The notes under the pieces were generated by a model that saw nothing but the letters and a program-made list of their open reading frames with translations, was not told the DNA's origin and ran no database searches. From JBHIBA01 sp046758845 (GTDB lineage: Bacteria > UBA8248 > JACPRG01 > G963555815): a stretch of 19,540 nucleotides of DNA. Shown here piece after piece: positions 1-5,726 of this stretch. Position 1 is the stretch's first letter, and each line of letters begins with the position of its first letter. The position numbers and the translations under genes were made by a program. The stretch lies in assembly GCA_046758845.1 (NCBI GenBank), contig JBHIBA010000055.1, positions 1 to 19,540 of the forward strand, read 5' to 3'.

Positions 1-642
1 AATGAAAGGCGTCAGGCGATTGGCGACGTAGCGCCCCTCATCAGCGCGAAATCCGGCGTCGTGTGTGATGACCAAGAGCCGAAGGATCTCAACAAGGTCG
101 TTCCAGAAAATTTCCGGAAGGCCGAGGTCCTCCGCGGGCTGATAACGTTCCGATTCCTTCGCAAGGGGCAATTCTTGGGAAGGGGACCAATAAAGCTTCG
201 GAAGACTTTTGCCTTCGTGCCGAATGACGGTTCCCCAGATGAGAACATTCGCGCCTGATTTCTTGAGAAATCTCCGCGCCCTTTCATGCCCGGCTTGCAC
301 CCTCCTTTCTAGATTGGATCCCCTGGTGGAAATCGTTCTCGGAAGGTGAAGAACTTGAACCCCCTCGAAATCCTCGAGGGACCGAAGAATCATGTGCAGG
401 GAATTGCCGGCCTTGTCGTCATTCTCCAAATTTGCTACCCCAACCGTAAACCGGATTGAATCTGCTTGCGGAAGAGGCTTCCAGCGCGGGAGGGCTTGGA
501 CGATTGGATGCTCGCTGATCTCCTTCCATTTCCAAAGGATGAAGGCGCTCGCCAGCAACACAATCAGGCCGGCAAGACCGTAGCGGTTGTAAACCCAGCT
601 TTTGATAAGGGTCCAGGGATCAGGGGGAGGCGTTGAAGCCAT
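1..642 (-). CDS. Membrane-anchored protein of unknown function, 3' end beyond window
   Basis: The frame is open from the ATG at 642 to the window edge, giving 214 residues with no stop, so the gene continues past base 1. Seen: a proline-rich N terminus, one hydrophobic segment at about residues 22-37 ending in WKWK, then a soluble domain starting near residue 64 (FTVGVANLEND). This contains a charged helix (about 112-128), a SGANVLIWGTV strand (129-139), and LYWSP at 150-154. Family memory, not a search: this domain resembles the N-terminal part of membrane-anchored proteins that often carry tetratricopeptide repeats downstream; those repeats would lie outside the window. No strong Shine-Dalgarno precedes the ATG, but it is the first ATG in an open frame and it directly precedes the membrane segment. 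The gene looks less GC-rich than the ribosomal genes. It is separated from the lipoprotein cluster by 160 bases that contain a palindrome. Confidence 0.8.
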   Translation of the reverse strand, partial: MASTPPPDPWTLIKSWVYNRYGLAGLIVLLASAFILWKWKEISEHPIVQALPRWKPLPQADSIRFTVGVANLENDDKAGNSLHMILRSLEDFEGVQVLHLPRTISTRGSNLERRVQAGHERARRFLKKSGANVLIWGTVIRHEGKSLPKLYWSPSQELPLAKESERYQPAEDLGLPEIFWNDLVEILRLLVITHDAGFRADEGRYVANRLTPFI

Positions 643-706
643 GATACGCGTCCAAGAGGGAGGCCAATCCGAGGAACCAGTGATAATGGGCTTCGTCTTT
701 CTCGAA

Positions 707-712
707 ATTATC
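707..712 (-). promoter_or_regulatory. Possible -10 element upstream of the membrane-anchored gene
   Basis: The minus strand reads GATAAT here in an AT-rich stretch about 65 bases upstream of the ATG at 642. Seventeen bases further upstream is TTCCCT, a poor match to TTGACA. The position between the palindrome and the gene is sensible, but the match is weak and could be chance. Confidence 0.2.
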
Positions 713-741
713 TGATTTTTGTGGGGAAAAGGGAATTGCTA

Positions 742-765
742 AGGGGCGCACGGCCGTGCGCCCCT
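742..765. repeat. 24-bp perfect palindrome (REP-like or terminator hairpin)
   Basis: All twelve base pairs around the centre at 753/754 match; the half-site is AGGGGCGCACGG. As RNA it would form a roughly 10-bp GC stem with a GGCC tetraloop. It lies 38 bases downstream of the last lipoprotein stop, where a terminator is expected. No T-run follows directly on either strand, so it is not a canonical intrinsic terminator. Short GC palindromes of this style are often dispersed intergenic repeats, which cannot be tested within one window. Confidence 0.75.
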
Positions 766-802
766 ACATGCGGCTTGGCGGGCGGTGGAGAATCCTCCAG
801 AC

Positions 803-1237
803 CTACTCAGCGGGGCGCCACGCGCCGGAGACGTCCGGTTGGCCCGAGCTCAACAGGTATTTTCCTCCCCCATTTTGGTACAGTCTGGCGATGCCGCTGG
901 CCCTTCGGCCGTTGGAATAAAAACCCTCTGCCCAAGGGCTGAAAAAATGGACCTCGCCGTTGTCGATCTTGAACGTCCCCCTGGCGCTCCACCTGGGCGT
1001 GATGATCGCGTACGTACCGTCCTCTTGAATGATCCACGTGGCCCCGACTGTCCACGTGCCGTACTGCGCCCTCTGATAGGACAAATTCCCGTTCCACGTT
1101 CCGGTGATGGTCTCGACGTCTTGAATGGGTTTGGCCGGAAGCGTTCCACAACCGGGCACTGAGAACGCAGCCAAGAGCAAAACCCCGACCACCCATGGCC
1201 ATGCGTTGCGCCTTATCGTTGCAGTTCGATGAATCAC
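803..1237 (-). CDS. Small lipoprotein, tandem paralogue A
   Basis: 144 residues with a type II signal peptide: basic n-region (RTATIRR), hydrophobic core (about 13-27) and lipobox VPGC with the acylated cysteine at 30. The mature N terminus CGTLPAKP carries Gly at +2, so outer-membrane sorting is plausible in a diderm. The mature part shares TGTWNGNL, GATWII, DGTY and ASGIARL with paralogues B and C. The early G-x-W is reminiscent of lipocalin-like barrels, but I recognise no family. Copy A has about 8 extra residues (101-108). The GTG at 1237 was chosen because it gives MIH and places Cys at 30 exactly as in B; it follows an 11-G tract by 6 bases. The frame stays open upstream to 1483, but that would overlap B. 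Last gene of the three-gene tandem. Confidence 0.8.
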   Translation of the reverse strand: MIHRTATIRRNAWPWVVGVLLLAAFSVPGCGTLPAKPIQDVETITGTWNGNLSYQRAQYGTWTVGATWIIQEDGTYAIITPRWSARGTFKIDNGEVHFFSPWAEGFYSNGRRASGIARLYQNGGGKYLLSSGQPDVSGAWRPAE

Positions 1238-1243
1238 GGAAAT

Positions 1244-1254
1244 CCCCCCCCCCC
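1244..1254 (-). promoter_or_regulatory. 11-G homopolymer in the ribosome-binding region of lipoprotein A
   Basis: Eleven consecutive C on the plus strand (G on the coding strand) end 6 bases before the GTG start at 1237, exactly where the Shine-Dalgarno should be; AAGG-type purines lie just upstream. Tracts this long are prone to slipped-strand changes, which would alter Shine-Dalgarno spacing and expression. The length may also be misread in a metagenome assembly. Confidence 0.6.
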
Positions 1255-1268
1255 TTCGGTACAACCGG

Positions 1269-1276
1269 ATTGAAAC
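1269..1276 (-). promoter_or_regulatory. Conserved leader motif GTTTCAAT upstream of lipoprotein A
   Basis: The minus strand reads GGTTTCAATCC, 31 bases before the GTG at 1237. The same octamer precedes B and C. It may be part of a duplicated leader or promoter; no function is known to me. Confidence 0.45.
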
Positions 1277-1346
1277 CCGAGCGGCTTCTGATGGCGAAGC
1301 GCGCGTCTGAATGACGCGATAAACGAACCCCCTGTGGCAGGGAAAC

Positions 1347-1760
1347 TTATCTCGCGGGCCGCCAGGAGCCGAAACTGCCGGGCTCATCGCCCGCGCTGAC
1401 CAGGACCCTTCCTTCTGGACCTTCGTGCAAGGAGGCGATCCCGCTTCCTCTCGGGCCGTCGGAAAAAAGGATCTTCCCATCATAGACCCTCACCCTCCCT
1501 TTGGCCCGCCACTTCTTTGTGATCATCTCATACGTCCCGTTCTCATGGATGATCCATGTGGCCCCGCTCGTCGTCGTGCCGTACTCCGACGCCTGAACCG
1601 TCAGATTGCCTTCCCACCTCCCCGCAATGCTCTCGATCCCTTGGACGGGCTTGGCGGGGGACAGCGTCCCACAGCCACCGAGAGACAGCGCAGCCAACAG
1701 CAGCCCTGCGGCCATCCATGACCGAAGATTCAGCCTTCTCCTTACAGTCAGATGGATCAC
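1347..1760 (-). CDS. Small lipoprotein, tandem paralogue B
   Basis: 137 residues. The signal peptide has a basic n-region (VRRRLNLR), hydrophobic stretch 16-27 and a near-ideal lipobox LGGC with the lipidated Cys at 30, followed by GTLSPAKP. The mature domain shares SIAGRWEGNLT, GATWIIH, NGTYEMIT, GPRGSGIASLHEGP and a C-terminal SWRPAR with its neighbours. B and C are the closer pair, with about half of the mature residues apparently identical. The GTG at 1760 follows an 8-G tract by 6 bases and gives MIH as in A. A longer TTG start at 1796 is possible but would put residues before the signal peptide. Function unknown; a small, probably all-beta periplasmic domain is an inference from the alternating hydrophobic pattern. 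It lies 98 bases after C and 109 bases before A. Confidence 0.82.
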   Translation of the reverse strand: MIHLTVRRRLNLRSWMAAGLLLAALSLGGCGTLSPAKPVQGIESIAGRWEGNLTVQASEYGTTTSGATWIIHENGTYEMITKKWRAKGRVRVYDGKILFSDGPRGSGIASLHEGPEGRVLVSAGDEPGSFGSWRPAR

Positions 1761-1766
1761 TAAATT

Positions 1767-1774
1767 CCCCCCCC
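1767..1774 (-). promoter_or_regulatory. 8-G homopolymer in the ribosome-binding region of lipoprotein B
   Basis: Eight G on the coding strand end 6 bases before the GTG at 1760, the same spacing as the 11-G tract of copy A. It serves as, or directly adjoins, the Shine-Dalgarno (CAGGGGG context). The difference from A suggests the tract length is not fixed. Confidence 0.55.
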
Positions 1775-1784
1775 TGCAAATGGA

Positions 1785-1792
1785 ATTGAAAC
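1785..1792 (-). promoter_or_regulatory. Conserved leader motif GTTTCAAT upstream of lipoprotein B
   Basis: The minus strand reads GAGTTTCAATTCC, 24 bases before the GTG at 1760. Similarity to the A leader continues beyond the octamer (AGAAGCC-type sequence just upstream), so the leader appears to have been duplicated with the gene. Confidence 0.45.
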
Positions 1793-1858
1793 TCAAGAGG
1801 CTTCTTCAAAACGCCCGGCGGAATAAGGCGATGGACGAAGCCCCGATGCAGCAAAGGC

Positions 1859-2275
1859 TTACTTTACAGGCGACCACACACCCGACGTCCCAGGCTCATT
1901 CCCCGCGCTGAGGAGGAGCCTTTCGTCGGGTCCTTCATGTAACGTCGCGAAGCCGCTGGCTCTCGGGCCATCGAAAAAAAGGAGGTTCCCATGATCGATT
2001 TTCAGCGTCCCTTTGGCCCTTGCCCTGTTCGTGACCATCTCGAACGTCCCATCCCGATGGATGGTCCAGGTTGCACCCACCTGAGTCGTGCCGAAGAACG
2101 ACTCGTGGTACGTTAAATTCCCTTCCCACATCCCCGCGATGCTCTCTATATCCCGAATCAGCCTTTGCGGTGGAAGCATCCCACAGCCGAAGAGCGCGAA
2201 GGCCGCCATCACCAAAACCCAGTTCCTCCATGACCGGGCCGCCGAGATCCCCGCCATTTCTGTACGACGGTCCAT
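1859..2275 (-). CDS. Small lipoprotein, tandem paralogue C
   Basis: 138 residues. The signal peptide has arginines at 3, 4, 14 and 17, a hydrophobic core at 18-29 and lipobox LFGC with Cys at 31; Phe at -2 is less usual but tolerated. The mature part starts CGMLPPQR and contains SIAGMWEGNLTY, GATWTIH, DGTFEMVT, ASGFATLHEGP and a C-terminal GVWSPVK, all colinear with A and B. The ATG at 2275 is preceded by AAGGGA about 9 bases upstream; a second ATG at 2257 lacks a Shine-Dalgarno. Unlike A and B it has no G tract. It is the first gene of the tandem in the direction of transcription, 139 bases after the alanine dehydrogenase gene. No family recognised. Confidence 0.82.
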   Translation of the reverse strand: MDRRTEMAGISAARSWRNWVLVMAAFALFGCGMLPPQRLIRDIESIAGMWEGNLTYHESFFGTTQVGATWTIHRDGTFEMVTNRARAKGTLKIDHGNLLFFDGPRASGFATLHEGPDERLLLSAGNEPGTSGVWSPVK

Positions 2276-2308
2276 TTGAACGATTCCCTTCTCTCAAATC
2301 CTTTCAAA

Positions 2309-2323
2309 CGTAGGCGTCCTACG
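2309..2323 (-). other. Small inverted repeat in the leader of lipoprotein C
   Basis: CGTAGG and CCTACG flank a 3-base loop, followed on the minus strand by TTTGAAAGG. It could be a weak terminator for the alanine dehydrogenase transcript or a leader hairpin of C. The stem is only 6 bp and the T-run only three, so confidence is low. Confidence 0.3.
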
Positions 2324-2334
2324 CGCTCACACGA

Positions 2335-2342
2335 ATTGAAAC
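2335..2342 (-). promoter_or_regulatory. Conserved leader motif GTTTCAAT upstream of lipoprotein C
   Basis: The minus strand reads GGTTTCAATTCG, 59 bases before the ATG at 2275. The spacing is longer than in A and B because a small inverted repeat (2309-2323) lies in between. Confidence 0.4.
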
Positions 2343-2414
2343 CACAAACCAGCATGGGAATTCCGCGCCGCGAACGGAGCGGTTTCTAGAGAACAGCCGA
2401 TCAGGCGGAGGGCG

Positions 2415-3542
2415 TTACGCGACCGGCGTTTTGAGGAGGTCGTCCAGAGGACAAAATTCGGTGCCCACGGCTTCCGCCACGGCCGGGTAGACGACTCTTC
2501 CCCGAAAGACGTTGATCCCCTGCCGGAGGGCCGGGTTGGTGGCCGCGGCTTTGGAGGCCCCGCCTTCCGCCAGGGCGAGGGCGTAGGGAAGCGTGGCGTG
2601 GGTGAGGGCGAAGGTGGAGGTCCGGGAAACCGCACCGGGCATGTTCGTCACGCAATAATGGAGCACATCATCGACGATGTATGTGGGATTGCGGTGGAAG
2701 GTGGGGCGGGAGGTCTCCGCGCACCCGCCCTGGTCGATGGCGACGTCTACGATGACCGATCCGGGCTTCATCCGCCGCACCAGGTCCGCGGAGACGAGCC
2801 TCGGCGCCCTTGCCCCGGCCAGATGGACGCCGCCCACCAGAAGGTCCGCCCTGCAAACCGCGTCCCGCAGATTGAACGAATTGGAGGCCAGGGTCTTCAG
2901 GCGTCCGCCGAAGACGTCGTCCAGGTAGGAGAGCTGGCGGTGGTTGATGTCCAGGAGGATGACGTTGGCCCCCATGCCGACGGCCACCTTGGCGGCGTTC
3001 TTACCCACGACCCCGCCCCCCAGGATGACCACCGTGCCAGGCTCGACCCCGGGGGCCCCGGCCAGGAGCACCCCGCGCCCCCCTTGAGGGGCTTCCAGGT
3101 ATTTCGCCCCTTCCTGGATGGACATCCGGCCGGCGATCTCGCTCATCGGCGCGAGGAGCGGAAACGTGCCGTCCGGCAGGCGAATGGTCTCGTAGGCGAC
3201 GGCATCGACGCGGGCCCGCGCCAGGGCTTCCGCCAACGGGGGGTTGGCCGCCAGGTGGAGGAAGGTGAAGAGGAGGAGGTCTTCCCGGAAATGCGGAAAC
3301 TCCTCCGCCATGGGCTCCTTGACCTTCAAGATCAATTCCGACCGGGACCAGACGCCTGCGGCGTCCTTAGAGATTTCCGCCCCGGCGCCCTCGAACTCCC
3401 CATCGCCGATCCCGCTCCCCGCCCCGGCCAGTTTTTCTACCAAGACCCTGTGGCCGGCGTCCCGGAATGCCTCCACGCCGGCCGGGGTGACGGCCACCCG
3501 GCACTCATCCGGCTTGATCTCCTTCGGAACGCCGACGATCAC
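2415..3542 (-). CDS. ald: Alanine dehydrogenase
   Basis: 375 residues, the usual length. It catalyses reversible NAD-dependent oxidative deamination of L-alanine to pyruvate and ammonium in the cytoplasm. Catalytic and substrate residues fall at the positions known for the Mycobacterium enzyme: Arg15 (PDECR), Lys75 (LKVKEP), His96 (FLH) and Asp270 (VAIDQGG). The Rossmann glycine loop GGGVVG is at 175-180 and the ribose-binding Asp198 ends VILLD. The N-terminal MIVGVPKEIK is typical of the Ald/PntA family. The GTG start at 3542 is preceded by a G-rich Shine-Dalgarno about 8 bases upstream and lies 4 bases after the stop of the thioesterase gene, so the two are probably cotranscribed. All residues needed for activity are present. 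Confidence 0.95.
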   Translation of the reverse strand: MIVGVPKEIKPDECRVAVTPAGVEAFRDAGHRVLVEKLAGAGSGIGDGEFEGAGAEISKDAAGVWSRSELILKVKEPMAEEFPHFREDLLLFTFLHLAANPPLAEALARARVDAVAYETIRLPDGTFPLLAPMSEIAGRMSIQEGAKYLEAPQGGRGVLLAGAPGVEPGTVVILGGGVVGKNAAKVAVGMGANVILLDINHRQLSYLDDVFGGRLKTLASNSFNLRDAVCRADLLVGGVHLAGARAPRLVSADLVRRMKPGSVIVDVAIDQGGCAETSRPTFHRNPTYIVDDVLHYCVTNMPGAVSRTSTFALTHATLPYALALAEGGASKAAATNPALRQGINVFRGRVVYPAVAEAVGTEFCPLDDLLKTPVA

Positions 3543-3546
3543 GGTT

Positions 3547-3990
3547 TCAACCCCCCGGGGCCTGCTCTTCGACGAGCAGATACGTGCCCGTTGCCTCAGC
3601 CACCACCTCCCCGGAGTCCTTCACGGCCTTGCATTGCAGGCGGGCGATGCGGCCGCGCCGCTCGACCACCCACGATTCGGCCTCCAAGTTGACGCCGATG
3701 GGCACGGGCGCGCGGTACCGGACCTCCATCTTCCCCGTGACAGCCTTCATGCCCCGAAGATAGAACCAGTTGGCCATCACGTCGTCCAGGACGGCGCCCA
3801 AGATCCCGCCGTGCAGCCAGCCGTCATAGCCCTGGTGGCGGTCATCCGGGACGAACTGCGTTCGGCAGACGTTCTCTTCCAGCTGGAAAGAAAGATGAAG
3901 ACCGATGGCGTTGTTGAGCCCGCAGACGAAGCAATGGGAATTGGGACGGCAATCCCTGGACGGCACCGTCTCGGACGGGGATTCGGCCAT
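3547..3990 (-). CDS. Hotdog-fold (4HBT/PaaI-like) thioesterase
   Basis: 147 residues from the ATG at 3990. The central helix motif GWLHGGILGAVLDD (57-70) with HGG at 60-62 and Asp 69/70 matches PaaI-type acyl-CoA thioesterases. The N-terminal HCFVCGLNNAIGL (Cys20, Cys23) is a signature of one hotdog subgroup that begins with C-x-x-C-G. Such enzymes hydrolyse acyl-CoA thioesters in the cytoplasm, usually as dimers or tetramers; the substrate here cannot be inferred. The ATG follows GGAGGGG at Shine-Dalgarno distance; the frame is open upstream to 4098, but that part has no family similarity. The gene sits 139 bases after rplQ, with a 20-bp palindrome in its leader, and 4 bases before ald. Confidence 0.88.
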   Translation of the reverse strand: MAESPSETVPSRDCRPNSHCFVCGLNNAIGLHLSFQLEENVCRTQFVPDDRHQGYDGWLHGGILGAVLDDVMANWFYLRGMKAVTGKMEVRYRAPVPIGVNLEAESWVVERRGRIARLQCKAVKDSGEVVAEATGTYLLVEEQAPGG

Positions 3991-4007
3991 GTCCCCTCCG
4001 GAAAGAT

Positions 4008-4027
4008 CCGCAGGCGCGCGCCTGCGG
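4008..4027. repeat. 20-bp perfect palindrome in the thioesterase leader
   Basis: All ten pairs around the centre at 4017/4018 match; half-site CCGCAGGCGC. It lies 18 bases before the ATG at 3990 and ends just ahead of the Shine-Dalgarno. As RNA it would be a very stable GC hairpin. It is followed on the minus strand by ATCTTTCC, not a T-run, so it is at best a weak terminator for the ribosomal operon. It could equally be a regulator-binding site or a dispersed repeat. Confidence 0.7.
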
Positions 4028-4129
4028 GGAAAGGAACGTTTTTCTGGGTTCTTCGGATGGCGCGTCGAGCCGGCCGTTTGGCGGCGCGACGGGGGCACAC
4101 CGCCTCACGCGGCCAAGTCAGAGGCGAGA

Positions 4130-4630
4130 CTACTCTTCTCCGGCCTCCTCAGGGGTTTCGGCTCCCTTGCCCTCCGCTTTCCTCATTCGCCGCCCCACAC
4201 GGCCGGCGAGCCTCTTGCCGCGCCCTGCCTTCTTCTCACCCGCTTGTTTTGGCTTGGCCTTGCTGCCCTTGGCCTCTCGGTCCACCAGCTCGAGGAAGGC
4301 CATGTCGGCGTTGTCGCCGGGCCGAGGGGAGAGGTGCAGGATGCGGGTATAGCCACCGGGGCGTTGGGCGTACCGGGGCGCCAGGGTGTCGAACAGCTTG
4401 CCGACCACCGCCTTATCGCGGATGAAGGCAAGGGCCTGACGGCGCGCGTGAAGATCGCCCCGCTTGCCGAGGGTGATCATACGATCGGCGATGCGGCGGG
4501 CCTCTTTCGCCTTCTGCCGGGTGGTCCGGACCCTCTCCTTCTCCAGGAGGGAGGTCACGATGTTGCGGAACATGGCCCTTCTGTGAGAGGTCGTCCGGCC
4601 CAGCTTGCGAGCGGCTATCTGGTGACGCAT
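4130..4630 (-). CDS. rplQ: 50S ribosomal protein L17 with C-terminal extension
   Basis: 166 residues; L17 is usually about 116-130. The core runs from MRHQIAARKLGRTTSHR through GGYTRILHL and ends near LVDRE at 115-119. It is followed by about 47 extra residues, Lys/Arg/Gly/Ala-rich and then acidic at the end (TPEEAGEE). L17 binds 23S rRNA near the exit tunnel. The ATG at 4630 is preceded by AAGGAG with an 8-base spacer, 36 bases after rpoA. This is the last gene of the ribosomal superoperon; no canonical terminator with a T-run is visible in the 139 bases that follow. Confidence 0.96.
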   Translation of the reverse strand: MRHQIAARKLGRTTSHRRAMFRNIVTSLLEKERVRTTRQKAKEARRIADRMITLGKRGDLHARRQALAFIRDKAVVGKLFDTLAPRYAQRPGGYTRILHLSPRPGDNADMAFLELVDREAKGSKAKPKQAGEKKAGRGKRLAGRVGRRMRKAEGKGAETPEEAGEE

Positions 4631-4666
4631 CGAAAAGGCTCCTTGCGGGCCTCGGCCTGAGGGAGA

Positions 4667-5662
4667 TCAGTTGTTGGAGGTCTGCAGCGCCGTGTCCAGC
4701 TCGTCCAGCTTCATCCCTAAAGAGAGCCCCATGTCGTCCAGGATTTCCTTGATCTCGTTCAAGGACTTGCGCCCGAAGTTTCGGGTCTTCAGCATCTCCT
4801 GCTCGGTCTTCTGGACCAGTTCGGAAATGGTGCGGATGTTGGCGTTCTTCAGACAGTTGTAAGACCGGACCGAAAGCTCCAGCTCGTCCACGCTCTTGCG
4901 AAGGAAGTCCATCAGCTTCTTCTTGTGCTCGTCCTCCACCGGCACCTCGGTTTCGGGCTCCTCTTCGAAGGTGATGAAAATCTGAAGGTGCTCCTTGAGG
5001 AGCTTGGCGGCGAAGGAGACGCAATCCTCAGGGCGGGTGCTGCCGTCGGTCCAGACCTCCAGCAGGAGCTTGTCGTAATCGCTGGAGCGGCCGACCCGTG
5101 TGTTCTCCACGTGGAAGTTCACGCGCCGGATGGGAGAGAACACGGAGTCCAGCGGGATGAACATGGCCCCGAGGGAGTCGTCGGCGTTCCGTTCGGCCGG
5201 CACGTACCCCCGCCCCTTTTTGACGATGATTTCCCCCTCGAGCCTGCCGTCCTTCTGAAGTTGCGCCAGGTGCAGGTCGGGATTGAGGATCGTGACGTTG
5301 GCTTCGGTTCCCAGGTCCCCGGCGAGGATGGCCTTCGGCCCTTTGGCCTTGATCGGGATCTTCCGGGGTTCCTCGCCTTCCATGCGGAGGCGGACCTCTT
5401 TGAGGTTCAGCAGGATGTCGGCAACGTCTTCCACAACGCCCGGAAGGACGGAGAACTCGTGGAAGACACCTTCGAATCGCACGGCTGCGATCGCGGCGCC
5501 CCGAACCGAGGACAAGAGCGCCCTGCGCAGAGAGTTTCCGATGGTGATGCCGAACCCGCGCTCGAACGGTTCCGCCACGAACCGGCCGTAGGTCTCCGTC
5601 AGGGTGTCCCGGTCCACCTCGACCCACTTCGGTTTCTGAAAATCGGTCCACATTACCTTCAT
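4667..5662 (-). CDS. rpoA: DNA-directed RNA polymerase subunit alpha
   Basis: 331 residues, full length. The N-terminal dimerisation domain has the GFGITIGNSLRRALLSS motif (about 36-52) that organises polymerase assembly. An acidic linker (FEEEPETEVPVEDE) leads to the C-terminal domain with VRSYNCLKNANI and NFGRKSLNEIKEIL, which in known RpoA contacts UP elements and activators; the arginine of VRS corresponds to E. coli Arg265. The ATG at 5662 follows GAGGAG with a 9-base spacer. It lies between rpsD (64 bases upstream) and rplQ (36 bases downstream), as in the alpha operon. Confidence 0.98.
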   Translation of the reverse strand: MKVMWTDFQKPKWVEVDRDTLTETYGRFVAEPFERGFGITIGNSLRRALLSSVRGAAIAAVRFEGVFHEFSVLPGVVEDVADILLNLKEVRLRMEGEEPRKIPIKAKGPKAILAGDLGTEANVTILNPDLHLAQLQKDGRLEGEIIVKKGRGYVPAERNADDSLGAMFIPLDSVFSPIRRVNFHVENTRVGRSSDYDKLLLEVWTDGSTRPEDCVSFAAKLLKEHLQIFITFEEEPETEVPVEDEHKKKLMDFLRKSVDELELSVRSYNCLKNANIRTISELVQKTEQEMLKTRNFGRKSLNEIKEILDDMGLSLGMKLDELDTALQTSNN

Positions 5663-5726
5663 TCAATGGACTCCTCTTCCAGCGGCCCAACCCTCTGGAT
5701 GGCTCTCGGAAAACTTGGCAGGGGCG

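Larger units (their letters stand above)
803..2342 (-). repeat. Tandem triplication of a lipoprotein gene plus leader
   Basis: Three units (about 803-1346, 1347-1858 and 1859-2342) each carry a leader with GTTTCAAT and a roughly 415-435 base lipoprotein gene. Similarity extends outside the coding parts: the A-B and B-C spacers share an ATTGAAAC block, a GGCTTCT block and related downstream segments. Whole gene-plus-leader units were therefore duplicated and have since diverged. Confidence 0.7.

Noticed and set aside
12..287. Minus-strand 91-codon frame and plus-strand frames at 61-258 and 392-583
   Set aside because: They overlap the longer, edge-spanning minus-strand frame from 642, which has a membrane segment and a recognisable soluble domain.
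1238..1483. N-terminal extension of lipoprotein A through the G tract
   Set aside because: It would overlap lipoprotein B and bury the signal peptide; the GTG at 1237 matches the start of copy B.
1269..2342. GTTTCAAT copies as a possible degenerate CRISPR array
   Set aside because: Only three copies of 8-10 bases, about 500 bases apart, with genes between them; no spacers of regular length and no cas genes.
2598..3692. Long plus-strand open frame opposite ald (364 codons), and similar plus-strand frames at 3244-4425, 5880-7103, 11703-12914, 15464-16675 and 18221-19174
   Set aside because: They are antisense to well-identified genes, have no recognisable domains and arise from GC-rich third positions of the real genes.
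3991..4098. N-terminal extension of the thioesterase
   Set aside because: The extra residues are arginine/proline-rich with no family similarity, and they would include the palindrome and the Shine-Dalgarno of the ATG at 3990.
4040..4129. Rho-independent terminator after rplQ
   Set aside because: Only short imperfect GC hairpins without a following T-run are present; no terminator can be supported there.
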